DNA from: an uncultured SAR86 cluster bacterium | GTDB taxonomy: Bacteria > Pseudomonadota > Gammaproteobacteria > Magnimaribacterales > D2472 | Assembly (NCBI GenBank): GCA_902591925.1 | Contig: CACJCN010000004.1 | Span: forward strand, 79,854 to 143,853 | Direction: 5' to 3' | DNA length: 64,000 nt | Part shown: in pieces, positions 8,603-17,635 of the stretch | Position numbering within the stretch: the first letter of the stretch is position 1 | How the letters are laid out: each line of letters begins with the position of its first letter | Notes under the pieces: model-generated | The model's database searches: none | Told to the model about the DNA's origin: nothing | What the model saw: only the letters and a program-made list of their open reading frames with translations | Position numbers and translations under genes: made by a program

Positions 8603-11005
8603 ATGACTAAAAATATAAACTTATTAGCTTTAACTTTTTTGTTAACACCACTGATTTTAACTTCTCAGGAGGTTGAAGAGGTAATTGTTACTGCAAATAA
8701 AAAAGCAGAAACATTGCAGGAAATACCAATGAACATTTCTGTTATTTCAGAGGCAGCTATAGAGGAAAGAGGCATAACAAATCCTGAAGATTATTTGCGC
8801 TCAATTGCTGGAGTTTCAACGCCAGGAGGATCAAATTACTATACGTTTAGAGGATTAAACACATCTACTTCACAACGTTCCTCAGGAACATCTTCGACGT
8901 ATATTGATGAGGTAAGTGGATCTTTAATGGGTTTGTTTGACGTTGAACGTATTGAGGTTCTTAGAGGACCCCAGGGAACACTTTATGGTTCTAATGCAAT
9001 TGGAGGAACAATTAGATATATAACCAATAAACCAGACTCTTCTTCTTCATATGGAAAAATAAGAATTGGACGAGGCGATAAGGTTAAAGCAAAACATCAG
9101 GAAAAAAGTATTGAAATGATGTATAACCTTGCAATATCTGACAGTATCGCACTTCGAACAGTGTATTCGCAATTAGTATCTCCAGGTATATACAAAAATA
9201 TTCAAACGGGAAATACAGTGGGTGAAGAAGATGATTCACAGCTTATGATTACTCTAGGTTTTAATAGTGGAGGTAATCTTACTGGTAGTCTTCGATATGT
9301 AAATTTCAACAATAAAGCTTTTGGAATTTTAGAGCCTGGTCAGAGTAAACCAGGAAGCGCTGATGTTTATGTTGAAGGTTGTCCTCAAGCATCAAGTTGG
9401 TGGTATAACTTTGATGGTGATCCAACATGCTCACGTTTGAGTGCAATTTCAGGATTTGCAGCATTAGAATCAGACTATCCGAACGGAAGCTCAGTTCTAA
9501 CAAATTATGATCCTAGATTTGCTCATGCACTGGCTGCAGACGAGTCAGAAGATGTTACAAGAGAAACCTACATTGCAAATATAAAATATGATTTTGGAAT
9601 ATTTGATGCAAATTTAATAATTTCTGATAAAAGAACAGTAGAGGACGCAGTTACAGATTGGGCAAGAATCGATATGGATGATTATGTTCCGGCTCCTTTA
9701 ATTGTAGTTGGTGATGCAAGCTATGAGGAGACCATGGAACTCCGATTGATATCAAAACCTGGTAAATTTGAATGGACAGTAGGGTACTATAACTACAAAT
9801 TCAATGAAGAACCTAATTCTATATCACAAACTCAATATGCAGTTGATCAGTATTGGCTTGATTACGTTACAGAAATTGCTGCTGGTGTTGATCCTGCTGT
9901 TTATGACGCAAATGCTTATTGTCCTCCATTTTGTGGACCAGGTGAAAGTAAAACATGGGGCACATATCTAGGCTACCCTTATTTATATTATGCTTCATAT
10001 ACTGCCTATAATGAGCAAGAGGAAACTTCACTTTATGGTCAGTTCGACTTTAATGTTAATGATCAATTAACTTTGACGTTTGGCATTAGAGATTATGAAA
10101 TAGAAGATAGGTCTAAAACATTTCAGTATGGCATTTTCTTTATGGATAGTACTGGTTGTTTGGGTAATGATCCTGCTGGAACAGATTGCGCTGTATTAGC
10201 TGGCTCAGAATCTGATACTAGGATGAAATATGCTGCAAGCTATAAATTTAATGAAGATTTAACTTTATATGCAACTAGAGCTGCTGGTTATAGACCAGGA
10301 GGGAACCAAGCACCACTTCCACCATTTTGTAGCAGTGATGAAGCTGCTCAAGAAACTTTCTCAAGAAGGTTTAATTCTGATGAAGCAGAAACCACAGAAT
10401 TTGGTATTAAATCAAGGGGGGAAAATTACTCAGCAAATGTCACTTATTTTGAAGTTGATTGGGATGGAATCATTATTCAAGTAACTCCTGGTTGTGGATG
10501 GAGATACAATTTTAATGGTGGTAAGGCTGAGACATCTGGGGTAGAAGTAGATTTTACCTATGCAATTAATGATTCTTTTTCATTAGACTTTGCAGGAAGC
10601 TCTATGACTGCAGAGACATCAATAGATATTGCTTCGCTTGGTGCATCAGCTGGGGACAGACTTCCAAATACTGTGGAAACTCAGTGGAATATGGGATTAG
10701 TCTATGACACAACGATTTTGTCCTACCCATCTTACGCAAGACTTGACGTAAATTATTATGGAGATAGTTTTAATACTTTTGCTGAGAATCCAAATTCAAG
10801 CTCTCCAGATTATACAAAGTTAAACTTTAACCTTGGACTTGATCTTAGTGAAAATTCTAAGCTTCAACTATCTATTGATAATTTGACTGATGAAAGGACT
10901 GAAGCATATATTTATGCTGTCGATGATACATCATGGAGACCAAGAAATTGGATGCAATGGATTCCTCCTAGAACAATAAGCATTAGATATTCTTTTAGTT
11001 TCTAG
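8603..11005 (+). CDS. TonB-dependent outer-membrane receptor
   Basis: The 800-residue protein has a signal peptide (residues 1-22), then EVEEVIVTANKKAETLQEIP, the TonB-box/plug start, a plug domain with VERIEVLRGPQGTLYGSNAIGG at about 113-134, and a long beta-barrel ending in Phe (SIRYSFSF), the usual C-terminus for barrel insertion. It should import a scarce substrate across the outer membrane using TonB-ExbBD. The Cys pairs in the barrel loops (for example CPPFCGPG) are notable. The substrate cannot be read from the sequence; the P450 and MFS genes downstream hint at an organic substrate rather than iron, but this is inference. The RBS is GAGAGGA, 9 bases before the ATG. Confidence 0.95.
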   Translation: MTKNINLLALTFLLTPLILTSQEVEEVIVTANKKAETLQEIPMNISVISEAAIEERGITNPEDYLRSIAGVSTPGGSNYYTFRGLNTSTSQRSSGTSSTYIDEVSGSLMGLFDVERIEVLRGPQGTLYGSNAIGGTIRYITNKPDSSSSYGKIRIGRGDKVKAKHQEKSIEMMYNLAISDSIALRTVYSQLVSPGIYKNIQTGNTVGEEDDSQLMITLGFNSGGNLTGSLRYVNFNNKAFGILEPGQSKPGSADVYVEGCPQASSWWYNFDGDPTCSRLSAISGFAALESDYPNGSSVLTNYDPRFAHALAADESEDVTRETYIANIKYDFGIFDANLIISDKRTVEDAVTDWARIDMDDYVPAPLIVVGDASYEETMELRLISKPGKFEWTVGYYNYKFNEEPNSISQTQYAVDQYWLDYVTEIAAGVDPAVYDANAYCPPFCGPGESKTWGTYLGYPYLYYASYTAYNEQEETSLYGQFDFNVNDQLTLTFGIRDYEIEDRSKTFQYGIFFMDSTGCLGNDPAGTDCAVLAGSESDTRMKYAASYKFNEDLTLYATRAAGYRPGGNQAPLPPFCSSDEAAQETFSRRFNSDEAETTEFGIKSRGENYSANVTYFEVDWDGIIIQVTPGCGWRYNFNGGKAETSGVEVDFTYAINDSFSLDFAGSSMTAETSIDIASLGASAGDRLPNTVETQWNMGLVYDTTILSYPSYARLDVNYYGDSFNTFAENPNSSSPDYTKLNFNLGLDLSENSKLQLSIDNLTDERTEAYIYAVDDTSWRPRNWMQWIPPRTISIRYSFSF

Positions 11006-11016
11006 ACTTAATTTGT

Positions 11017-11043
11017 GAATGAAGGGAATTTTTCCCTTCATTC
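11017..11043. terminator. Perfect 12-bp stem-loop after the TonB receptor
   Basis: GAATGAAGGGAA and TTCCCTTCATTC form a perfect 12-bp stem with a 3-base loop, starting 12 bases after the stop codon. No T run follows, so it is either a 3'-end stabiliser or a non-canonical terminator. The remaining bases to 11179 are AT-rich and should hold the P450 promoter. Confidence 0.5.
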
Positions 11044-11179
11044 CTTCACAGAAAAGAAATAGATAAACAAATAATAGTTTTCTTTTATTAGCACCTTTAT
11101 TTATCTGTTGTGAAAAATTGCTTAGACAAGCATAGATTCATTATTGATTGGATAGAGCATGAGAAACTATAATTAAGAT

Positions 11180-12538
11180 ATGCCACAAAGATTTGTTTTA
11201 TCTGATGAGATTATTAATCATAGTATTAATAATCCCGCATATAAAGAGAACTACAAATATAACGCGCCTGAAAAACTTAATAATTTAGATTTATTTACAA
11301 AAGGGCAGCCATTTGAGTTATACAAAGATCTTAGAGAAAATGCTCCTGTTTATTTTCATGAACCCATGCCGATGGATCCTGAGCCTGGATATTGGGTTTT
11401 AACAAAATATGAGGATATTAAATATGTCTCAATGAATCCTGATATATTTTCGTCACAATACGCCTCTGGAAATATGCTTACTCTTGGCTCTGAAGAAAAT
11501 AGGCATCCTAAATTATTTAAATCAACTATAGACCATATGTTAAATCTGGATGGAGAAATGCATCTTAATCTCAGAAAAGAACACATGCCATTTTTTAAAC
11601 CTGGGTACGTAGATGAATTAAAACAAAAAGTTTCTTTGAAAGTTACTGGGTTGCTGGATCAAATTGCTCCTATGGGCGAGTGCAATCTTGTTAAAGAAGT
11701 TTCTCAACAATTACCTATATACACTCTCTCAGAAATACTTGGAATTCCAGATGAAGACAGACAAAAATTAGTCTCATGGATGGAATTTCTTGAATTAGCG
11801 CAGTACTTCACTTATGAAATGATAAAAGAACAAAATGAGGGCAAAACAGATTCTACCCCCGATCCAGCGATGATAGATATGTTTAATGTCATGATAGATG
11901 AAATGTTTGATTACGGAAGATTTATTCTTAAAAACAAAAGAAAACATCCCTCAAATGATCTTTTGAGTGCTATTGCTAACGCAAAAATAAAAGGCCAAGA
12001 ACTTTCTGATGAGTTTCTAGATGGATCGTGGTTGTTAATAATTTTTGCAGGCAACGACACTACAAGAAATACTATGAGCGGTGGCATTAAACTCCTTCAT
12101 GATAATCAACATCAAAAAGAACTATTAATTAATAATCATGACTTACTTCCAGGTTTTATAAATGAAACTGTAAGATGTGTTTCACCAGTAATTCATATGA
12201 GAAGAACATCTCTCATTGAAACAGAAATAGGTGGTCAAAAGATTGGTCCTCACGAAAAGATAGCATTGTGGTATGGCGCTGCAAATAGAGATCCAGAAAT
12301 TTTTGATAAACCAGATGAATTTAACATTCAAAGAGAGAATGCAGAAAAACATCTTGCTTTTGGCATAGGCAGGCATACGTGTCTTGGAAAACCAATTGCT
12401 TTGATGCAATTAAATGAATTTTATTCACAATTCCTTCAAAGATTCCCAGATTTTGAAATGAACGGTGAATGGAAGGTAGCTCCAAATAATTTTGTTCACG
12501 CTATCCAAGAAATGCCAATTAAATTCTCCAAAGAATGA
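11180..12538 (+). CDS. Cytochrome P450 (bacterial, soluble)
   Basis: The 452-residue protein has the I-helix oxygen-activation motif AGNDTT, the K-helix ExxR (ETVR) and the haem loop FGIGRHTCLGKP with the thiolate ligand Cys401. There is no membrane anchor, so it is a cytoplasmic class needing a ferredoxin/ferredoxin reductase, neither of which lies nearby. It should hydroxylate a hydrophobic substrate; the overall pattern resembles bacterial P450s acting on terpenes, alkanes or sterol side chains, but no subfamily is claimed. The stop overlaps the start of an MFS transporter by 4 bp (ATGA), suggesting a coupled uptake-oxidation pair. Confidence 0.95.
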   Translation: MPQRFVLSDEIINHSINNPAYKENYKYNAPEKLNNLDLFTKGQPFELYKDLRENAPVYFHEPMPMDPEPGYWVLTKYEDIKYVSMNPDIFSSQYASGNMLTLGSEENRHPKLFKSTIDHMLNLDGEMHLNLRKEHMPFFKPGYVDELKQKVSLKVTGLLDQIAPMGECNLVKEVSQQLPIYTLSEILGIPDEDRQKLVSWMEFLELAQYFTYEMIKEQNEGKTDSTPDPAMIDMFNVMIDEMFDYGRFILKNKRKHPSNDLLSAIANAKIKGQELSDEFLDGSWLLIIFAGNDTTRNTMSGGIKLLHDNQHQKELLINNHDLLPGFINETVRCVSPVIHMRRTSLIETEIGGQKIGPHEKIALWYGAANRDPEIFDKPDEFNIQRENAEKHLAFGIGRHTCLGKPIALMQLNEFYSQFLQRFPDFEMNGEWKVAPNNFVHAIQEMPIKFSKE

Positions 12539-13809
12539 TAATACCTTATCGGTTTAAAGTAGTTTTTTTATCATTCTTAGCTGTTTTTATTTGTTATATA
12601 GATAGAGTTAATATTTCTGTTGCAATCATTCCTATGCAAGAGCAGTTTGGATGGTCTGAATCACAGGTTGGTATTATTTTGGGGTCATTTTATTTTGGAT
12701 ACATGATCACAATGATTCTAGGCGGATATCTAGCAGATAAACATGGTGGTAAAAAGGTTCTTGGATATGCTCTACTAATTTGGTCATTATTTACAATCAT
12801 CACACCTTTTTTTGCATATCAGGGATTATGGTGGTTAATATTAATTAGAATTTTAATGGGGCTTGGAGAAGGTGTTACTTTTCCTTCTTGGCATGCAATA
12901 TATGCTAGATGGATTCCATTTCAGGAAAGAACAAGAGCTGTAGGTTTTACCAATAGTGGTATAGCTGCCGGGACACTATTTGGATTTGCTGTAGCAGCAT
13001 TGATAATTGCAAATTACTCATGGGAGTGGGTATTCTATTTATTTGGATTACTTGGATTTTTTTGGTATTTCTTCTGGAATAGAATAGTTACATCTTTTCC
13101 TGAGGATAATAAGCTTCTTTCAGATGAGGAATTACATTACATAAAGACTGAAGCACCATCAAAAGAAACTGCTCCAACAATCCCATTTTTAAAACTTATA
13201 AGAAATGCTCCTTTTATGGCAATAGCTGTTGCAACATTTTGTAATAATTGGTCCTTATATACATTTCTTTCTTACTTACCAAAATATGTAAATGCTCCTG
13301 TTGCTCAAGGTGGAATGGGTATAGACTTAGGATCAAACGTATTTATTTATTCAGTACTTACTCCAAGTCTTGTTGCAATTTTTTCTTTAATATTAGGAGG
13401 CTTTTTAGCTGATGGCCTTATTAAGAGGGGATACGGCTTACTAAATATAAGAAGAAGTGTAAATTCAATAGGTTTTTTTGGTTCGGCGTTATTTTTATAC
13501 CTAATATCATTGGAGGATTCTCTTATAAATGTTGTCATATTATTGAGCTTAATTAATATATGTTCTGGAATATGTGCAGGTGGTTTTGGAGTTAATCACG
13601 CTGATCTAGGTCCAAAATATACTGGTTCATTAGTGGGAATCGCAGGAAGTATTGGAATGGTTGCAGCAATTATAAGCCCTATAGCTGCAGGATTTATTCT
13701 TGAAATAACTAACTCTTGGAGTTCTATATTTTATCTTTGCACATTTGTACTTTTATTCGGAGGGATCTTTTATTTGCTTTTTGCAAGTGTTGAAAAACAA
13801 TTCGATTAA
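12535..13809 (+). CDS. MFS transporter, anion:cation symporter-like
   Basis: A 424-residue, 12-helix carrier. The start CYIDRVNISVAIIPM and the loop GGYLADKHGGKKVLG (motif A of the major facilitator superfamily) match the ACS/organic-anion branch, as does GLGEGVTFPSWHA in helix 4. It probably takes up an organic anion with H+ or Na+. The start ATG at 12535 overlaps the P450 stop, so the two proteins should be made together and the substrate may be one the P450 attacks or a related acid. Specificity is unknown. Confidence 0.9.
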   Translation: MIIPYRFKVVFLSFLAVFICYIDRVNISVAIIPMQEQFGWSESQVGIILGSFYFGYMITMILGGYLADKHGGKKVLGYALLIWSLFTIITPFFAYQGLWWLILIRILMGLGEGVTFPSWHAIYARWIPFQERTRAVGFTNSGIAAGTLFGFAVAALIIANYSWEWVFYLFGLLGFFWYFFWNRIVTSFPEDNKLLSDEELHYIKTEAPSKETAPTIPFLKLIRNAPFMAIAVATFCNNWSLYTFLSYLPKYVNAPVAQGGMGIDLGSNVFIYSVLTPSLVAIFSLILGGFLADGLIKRGYGLLNIRRSVNSIGFFGSALFLYLISLEDSLINVVILLSLINICSGICAGGFGVNHADLGPKYTGSLVGIAGSIGMVAAIISPIAAGFILEITNSWSSIFYLCTFVLLFGGIFYLLFASVEKQFD

Positions 13810-14309
13810 TTAGTAACCATATTTTGGAAAAAATCAAATATTTCCTGGCTTGATCTATCTCGAGCAGTTCTCCATTCAGCAGTATTTGAATTGTTTATTA
13901 CATTTTTGTTTTTATCAAAGACTAAAACTCTAGGAATCCCCTCAGCAGAAGCAATTCCGAATTCCTCCATTAAATCCATATTTATTTCATATCTAAGAAC
14001 ATCTATATAAAGAACATTAAATTTTTCATTTATATGTTTTTCAATTTTTGGAATATCCATTGTTCCAGAGAATATTCTGCAGTCTGGACACCAATTTGCT
14101 CCAAAAATAAGTATTGGTTGTTTATCATCTTTAATTGATTTATCAATAAAGTTATCCAGAAATTCAACACTATAAATTTTTCCATTGTAGGGCATGGGAA
14201 GTGGCATAGTTAATTTGTCATTTTCATCAAGCATCATATTTCCATTGATATTAATACAAATTAAAAAAAAGTATGAAATATTTATATATTTGATTACACT
14301 CTTTAACAT
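13806..14309 (-). CDS. Thioredoxin-fold protein, exported
   Basis: The 167-residue product has a hydrophobic N-terminal segment (IKYINISYFFLICINING) that should act as a signal or anchor, and a thioredoxin domain with the active site FGANWCPDCRIF. The WCPDC site and the cis-Pro region (AEGIPRVLVFD) indicate a thiol-disulfide reductase or isomerase outside the cytoplasm. It converges on the MFS gene with a 4-bp overlap of the 3' ends. Its partner is unknown. Confidence 0.8.
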   Translation of the reverse strand: MLKSVIKYINISYFFLICININGNMMLDENDKLTMPLPMPYNGKIYSVEFLDNFIDKSIKDDKQPILIFGANWCPDCRIFSGTMDIPKIEKHINEKFNVLYIDVLRYEINMDLMEEFGIASAEGIPRVLVFDKNKNVINNSNTAEWRTARDRSSQEIFDFFQNMVTN

Positions 14310-14346
14310 AGCAATAATTTTATTTTAAAAAGACGGAGAAAAAAAG

Positions 14347-14760
14347 TTGATCTGGATCATTAGATTCTACTTATTATTTATGGCGTTTATATATGCCCTG
14401 ATTGGAGTTTGGGCAATATTAGATCCTTTGCTTGGAGCTCTTGAGCTCGGCTATCCAAGTTTTTTAAATGCTGTAGGTCTCTCAATAACATCTCCATTAG
14501 GATATTCTGAGATAGCTGGACTATATGGTGGATTAAATTTATGCTTAGGAATTATGTGCCTAGTGGGCATTTTTAAAAGAAATATAGGCATTTTTTCAAT
14601 TAAATTTATAACATTTCTAGTTGGCTCTATTGCATTTGGTAGAGTAATTTTCTCTATGCTTCCAACAACTCCCGGCTTCTATAATCCTTACTTTGTTTTT
14701 GAAGTCATAGCTTTTTTTGTTGGAATAACCCTAATATATCTTCAAAAGAAATTAAATTAA
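14347..14760 (+). CDS. DUF4345-like membrane protein
   Basis: A 137-residue protein with four hydrophobic segments; the block SEIAGLYGGLNLCLGIMCLVG is typical of DUF4345 membrane proteins. The start is TTG at 14347, supported by a GGAGA Shine-Dalgarno 8 bases upstream. Function unknown. Its 3' end overlaps the convergent exchanger gene by 9 bp. Confidence 0.75.
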   Translation: MIWIIRFYLLFMAFIYALIGVWAILDPLLGALELGYPSFLNAVGLSITSPLGYSEIAGLYGGLNLCLGIMCLVGIFKRNIGIFSIKFITFLVGSIAFGRVIFSMLPTTPGFYNPYFVFEVIAFFVGITLIYLQKKLN

Positions 14761-15699
14761 ATTACTCAAACTCAATAAATATAAAATATAACAACTAACA
14801 AATAATATACCAATAAAACGAATCGATTTTATTGAAAATACTTTGTTTGAATAGAATAGCACTACTAACATAAAGATAATTGTTGCTGAGATCATTAATG
14901 TATAGTCCCTACTTAGTAGAACTTGATCTAGCTTTACGTTTGAAAAAAAACCAATAATTGGAACAACCAATGTGATGTTTAAGACATTTGATCCGATAAC
15001 ATTTCCAACTACCAAATCAGTTTTCTTTTTTAAAACAGCGCTTATTGTAGCTGCTAACTCTGGGAGGCTTGTTCCAATAGCAATAATAGTTAATCCAATA
15101 ATCAATTCTGAAATATTTAGTAAAATAGCAATTTTTTCTGCATAAATGACTGCATATCTTGAGCCAAAGATTAATGAAATTAATCCTATGATCAAAAAAA
15201 TAAAAGTAATTAAATTATTTTTATCTTGTTGCTCATCAATTAATGTTTGCGAATTTTTATTTGCATTTATTACATACAAAAAATAAAAAAAGCTTAATAA
15301 AAGAAGGATTCCATCAAACTTTGAGACGTTTAAATCAATTAATACATATCCGAGAATTAATGCTGAAACTAAAAAAGGCATTAGCTGAATCATTGGTGTT
15401 TTTTTTGGTAAAAAAGAAATACCTATACATGAAACTCCAAATATTAAGGCAATGTTAGATATGTTTGATCCAACAACTGCACCCATTGCAATGCTTTCAC
15501 TATTATTTAAGACAGAAGAAATTCCTACGAAGATTTCAGGAGCGGAAGTACCCAATGCAACTATGGTTAATCCTATTGTTAATTCGCTTACTCCAATCTT
15601 CTTTGCAATTAAAGATGAGTTATCTACAAATTTGTCTGCACCCCAAATTAATATGGCTAAAGAAGCAACTAAGCCAAGGAAGTTGATTAAGAAATCCAT
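14752..15699 (-). CDS. Calcium/sodium:proton-type antiporter, YrbG/CaCA family
   Basis: The 315-residue inner-membrane protein has about ten helices and two inverted alpha repeats, the hallmark of the cation/Ca2+ exchanger superfamily: residues about 40-75 (TIGLTIVALGTSAPEIFVGI then GAVVGSNISNIALIFG) and about 200-245 (IIGLTIIAIGTSLPELAATI then GNVIGSNVLNITLVV). The acidic Glu in each GTSxPE motif coordinates the cation. Length equals that of E. coli YrbG. Single-gene unit between convergent and divergent neighbours. Confidence 0.92.
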   Translation of the reverse strand: MDFLINFLGLVASLAILIWGADKFVDNSSLIAKKIGVSELTIGLTIVALGTSAPEIFVGISSVLNNSESIAMGAVVGSNISNIALIFGVSCIGISFLPKKTPMIQLMPFLVSALILGYVLIDLNVSKFDGILLLLSFFYFLYVINANKNSQTLIDEQQDKNNLITFIFLIIGLISLIFGSRYAVIYAEKIAILLNISELIIGLTIIAIGTSLPELAATISAVLKKKTDLVVGNVIGSNVLNITLVVPIIGFFSNVKLDQVLLSRDYTLMISATIIFMLVVLFYSNKVFSIKSIRFIGILFVSCYILYLLSLSNLI

Positions 15700-15786
15700 A
15701 ATTTATTTTACCTTAGTTATTAATAGAGATTATGTTTCGTTTTCAAAAATACAATATAATTTGGTTTCAAATTTAAGGTGATACAA

Positions 15787-16584
15787 ATGGAAATAAAAAG
15801 TTTATTTAACATATCTGGAAAAGTTGCTGTTGTAACAGGCGGTTCAAGAGGAATTGGAGAAATGATAACTGCAGGCTTTTTGGCAAATGGAGTAAAAGTT
15901 TATATTTCAGCAAGAAAAGCTCCAGCCTTGGCTGAAAAGGCTAAAGAATTATCTGAAAAATATGACCAAGAATGCATCCCAGTACCATGTGACTTAAGTT
16001 CAATGGATGGAATCAATGAGTTTGTTAATCAGATGACCGAAAAGGAAGACGCTATTGATTTTTTAATTAATAATGCAGGAGCAGCATGGGGCGAGCCTTT
16101 AGAAAATTTCTCTGAAAAAGGTTGGGATAAGGTAATGGATTTAAATGTGAAGTCTATTTTTTTCTTAACACAGAAATTTAAGAATTTATTATCTAAAAAT
16201 GCTAATGATGATGATCCATCTAGAGTAATCAATATAGGCTCTATCGATGGATTAAATGTTCCATCAATGGAAACATATCCTTATGGAGCATCAAAGGCTG
16301 CTGTTCACCATTTGACAAGAGTTTTGGCTGCAAAATTAGTTCGTGAAAATATTTTGGTTAACGCTATTGCTCCTGGACCTTATCCAAGTGATATGCTTGG
16401 TCCTGCTGTAGGCTATGATTATTCTGAAATAGCAAAAAGAAATCCAAGAAAAAGAGTTGGAACTCCTGAAGACATGGCAGGATTGGCAATTTTCTTATGT
16501 TCTCGAGCTGGAGCTTATACTGTTGGTGAGACCATAACATCTGATGGCGGAATAGTTAAAACTGCTAGTCATGATTTAGGCTAG
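15787..16584 (+). CDS. Short-chain dehydrogenase/reductase, RhlG-like
   Basis: The frame also allows GTG at 15778, but AAGGTG seven bases before the ATG at 15787 is a good Shine-Dalgarno and fixes this start (265 residues). The Rossmann motif VTGGSRGIGE lies near residue 17, NNAG follows at about 95, and the catalytic Tyr and Lys are in YGASK. The whole pattern, including the NIGS and IAPGPYPS segments, resembles RhlG-type NADPH-dependent beta-ketoacyl reductases. A role in 3-oxoacyl reduction or alcohol oxidation is inference. It converges with the LysR gene. Confidence 0.9.
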   Translation: MEIKSLFNISGKVAVVTGGSRGIGEMITAGFLANGVKVYISARKAPALAEKAKELSEKYDQECIPVPCDLSSMDGINEFVNQMTEKEDAIDFLINNAGAAWGEPLENFSEKGWDKVMDLNVKSIFFLTQKFKNLLSKNANDDDPSRVINIGSIDGLNVPSMETYPYGASKAAVHHLTRVLAAKLVRENILVNAIAPGPYPSDMLGPAVGYDYSEIAKRNPRKRVGTPEDMAGLAIFLCSRAGAYTVGETITSDGGIVKTASHDLG

Positions 16585-16594
16585 ATTTCTTAAT

Positions 16595-17497
16595 TTATCT
16601 TTGTGCGTCTTTAAAAGCTCTGATTATTAGATCTTTCATCCAGTTATGACCACCGTCACCTTCGTCACTTTTATGCCAAATTAAGAAATACTCCATTGAT
16701 GGTATTTCAATCGGAATCTCAAAGAATGGGAGATTATTTCTTTTTGCAAAACTACGTGTTCCCATCAAGACTAAATCTGTTGATTGAATAATAGTTGGAG
16801 CAATTAAAAAATGCTGACATCTTAAAGCCACCTTTCTTCTATAACCAATCTTATCAAGTTCAACATCGATTAAATGCAAGCCTCTTTTTCTTCCAGAAAC
16901 ATGCAAGTGCTTTTGATCAAGAATGTCGTCAACAGAGGGACTTTTAATTTTAGATAAATCATGACCTTCTCTGTGCATAACAACAAAATCATCCTCAAAA
17001 ACTTTTTCAGAATTAATTTCATCAGATCGTGGGATAATTGGGTCAACTACAAAATCTAGGTTATTAGTCGATAGAGCATGAACTTGATCACTTCTTGGGT
17101 ATGCATAACTTCCAACAGAAATATTTGGAGCTTCTTGGTAGATTTCCCGCATAATAAATGGGAGAACTCTTCCTTCAGAAACGTCTCCAAGCGATAATTT
17201 AAAATTTCTTTTAGTTGAATTTGCATCAAAAGTATCAGGTTCATTAACACTTTGTTGAATCAAAGTCAGTGCACTTTGTACATCCTGAATCATGTTTTCA
17301 GTTTTTTGAGTAGGCACCATACCAGAACCAGTTCTTACAAACAGATCATCATTAAACTTTTCTCTCAATCTTGAGAGAGCATTACTAACAGCAGGTTGTG
17401 TAATACCAACAACTTCAGCAGCTTTCGTAAGACTGCCTTCAGTATAAATAGCATTTAGAATTACAAAAAGATTTAAATCAAAAGAACTTATTTTCAT
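16595..17497 (-). CDS. LysR-family transcriptional regulator
   Basis: The 300-residue protein has the N-terminal winged HTH (DLNLFVILNAIYTEGSLTKAAE then GITQPAVSNALSRLRE), a linker helix and a periplasmic-binding-like effector domain (about 95-295). It is transcribed away from the acyl-CoA dehydrogenase at 17636, and the 138-bp gap holds a large nested palindrome, so it very likely controls that gene and itself. The effector is probably an acyl-CoA or related compound (inference from context). Confidence 0.95.
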   Translation of the reverse strand: MKISSFDLNLFVILNAIYTEGSLTKAAEVVGITQPAVSNALSRLREKFNDDLFVRTGSGMVPTQKTENMIQDVQSALTLIQQSVNEPDTFDANSTKRNFKLSLGDVSEGRVLPFIMREIYQEAPNISVGSYAYPRSDQVHALSTNNLDFVVDPIIPRSDEINSEKVFEDDFVVMHREGHDLSKIKSPSVDDILDQKHLHVSGRKRGLHLIDVELDKIGYRRKVALRCQHFLIAPTIIQSTDLVLMGTRSFAKRNNLPFFEIPIEIPSMEYFLIWHKSDEGDGGHNWMKDLIIRAFKDAQR

Positions 17498-17550
17498 TTT
17501 ATTGCCTTAAATAAATATTTAGTTCATATAGATTTGTAAGTAACATAAAG

Positions 17551-17599
17551 CTATTATAAGTATGAATTACTTTAGTACTATTCATAGTATTTATAATAG
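17551..17599. promoter_or_regulatory. Nested inverted repeat, probable LysR operator
   Basis: Outer arms CTATTATAA (17551-17559) and TTATAATAG (17591-17599) are perfect complements; inside them TATGAAT (17561-17567) and ATTCATA (17580-17586) form a second perfect pair with a 12-bp spacer. The site sits midway between the divergent LysR and acyl-CoA dehydrogenase genes. LysR proteins bind as tetramers to two dyads, which fits a two-part site. Confidence 0.6.
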
Positions 17600-17635
17600 T
17601 AACAAAATTTTTGATATAAAGGGAGATTTAACCTC

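Noticed and set aside
15452..15781. Plus-strand frames of 109 and 73 codons
   Set aside because: They are shadows of the exchanger gene on the opposite strand, and the neighbouring SDR has its own start and ribosome site.
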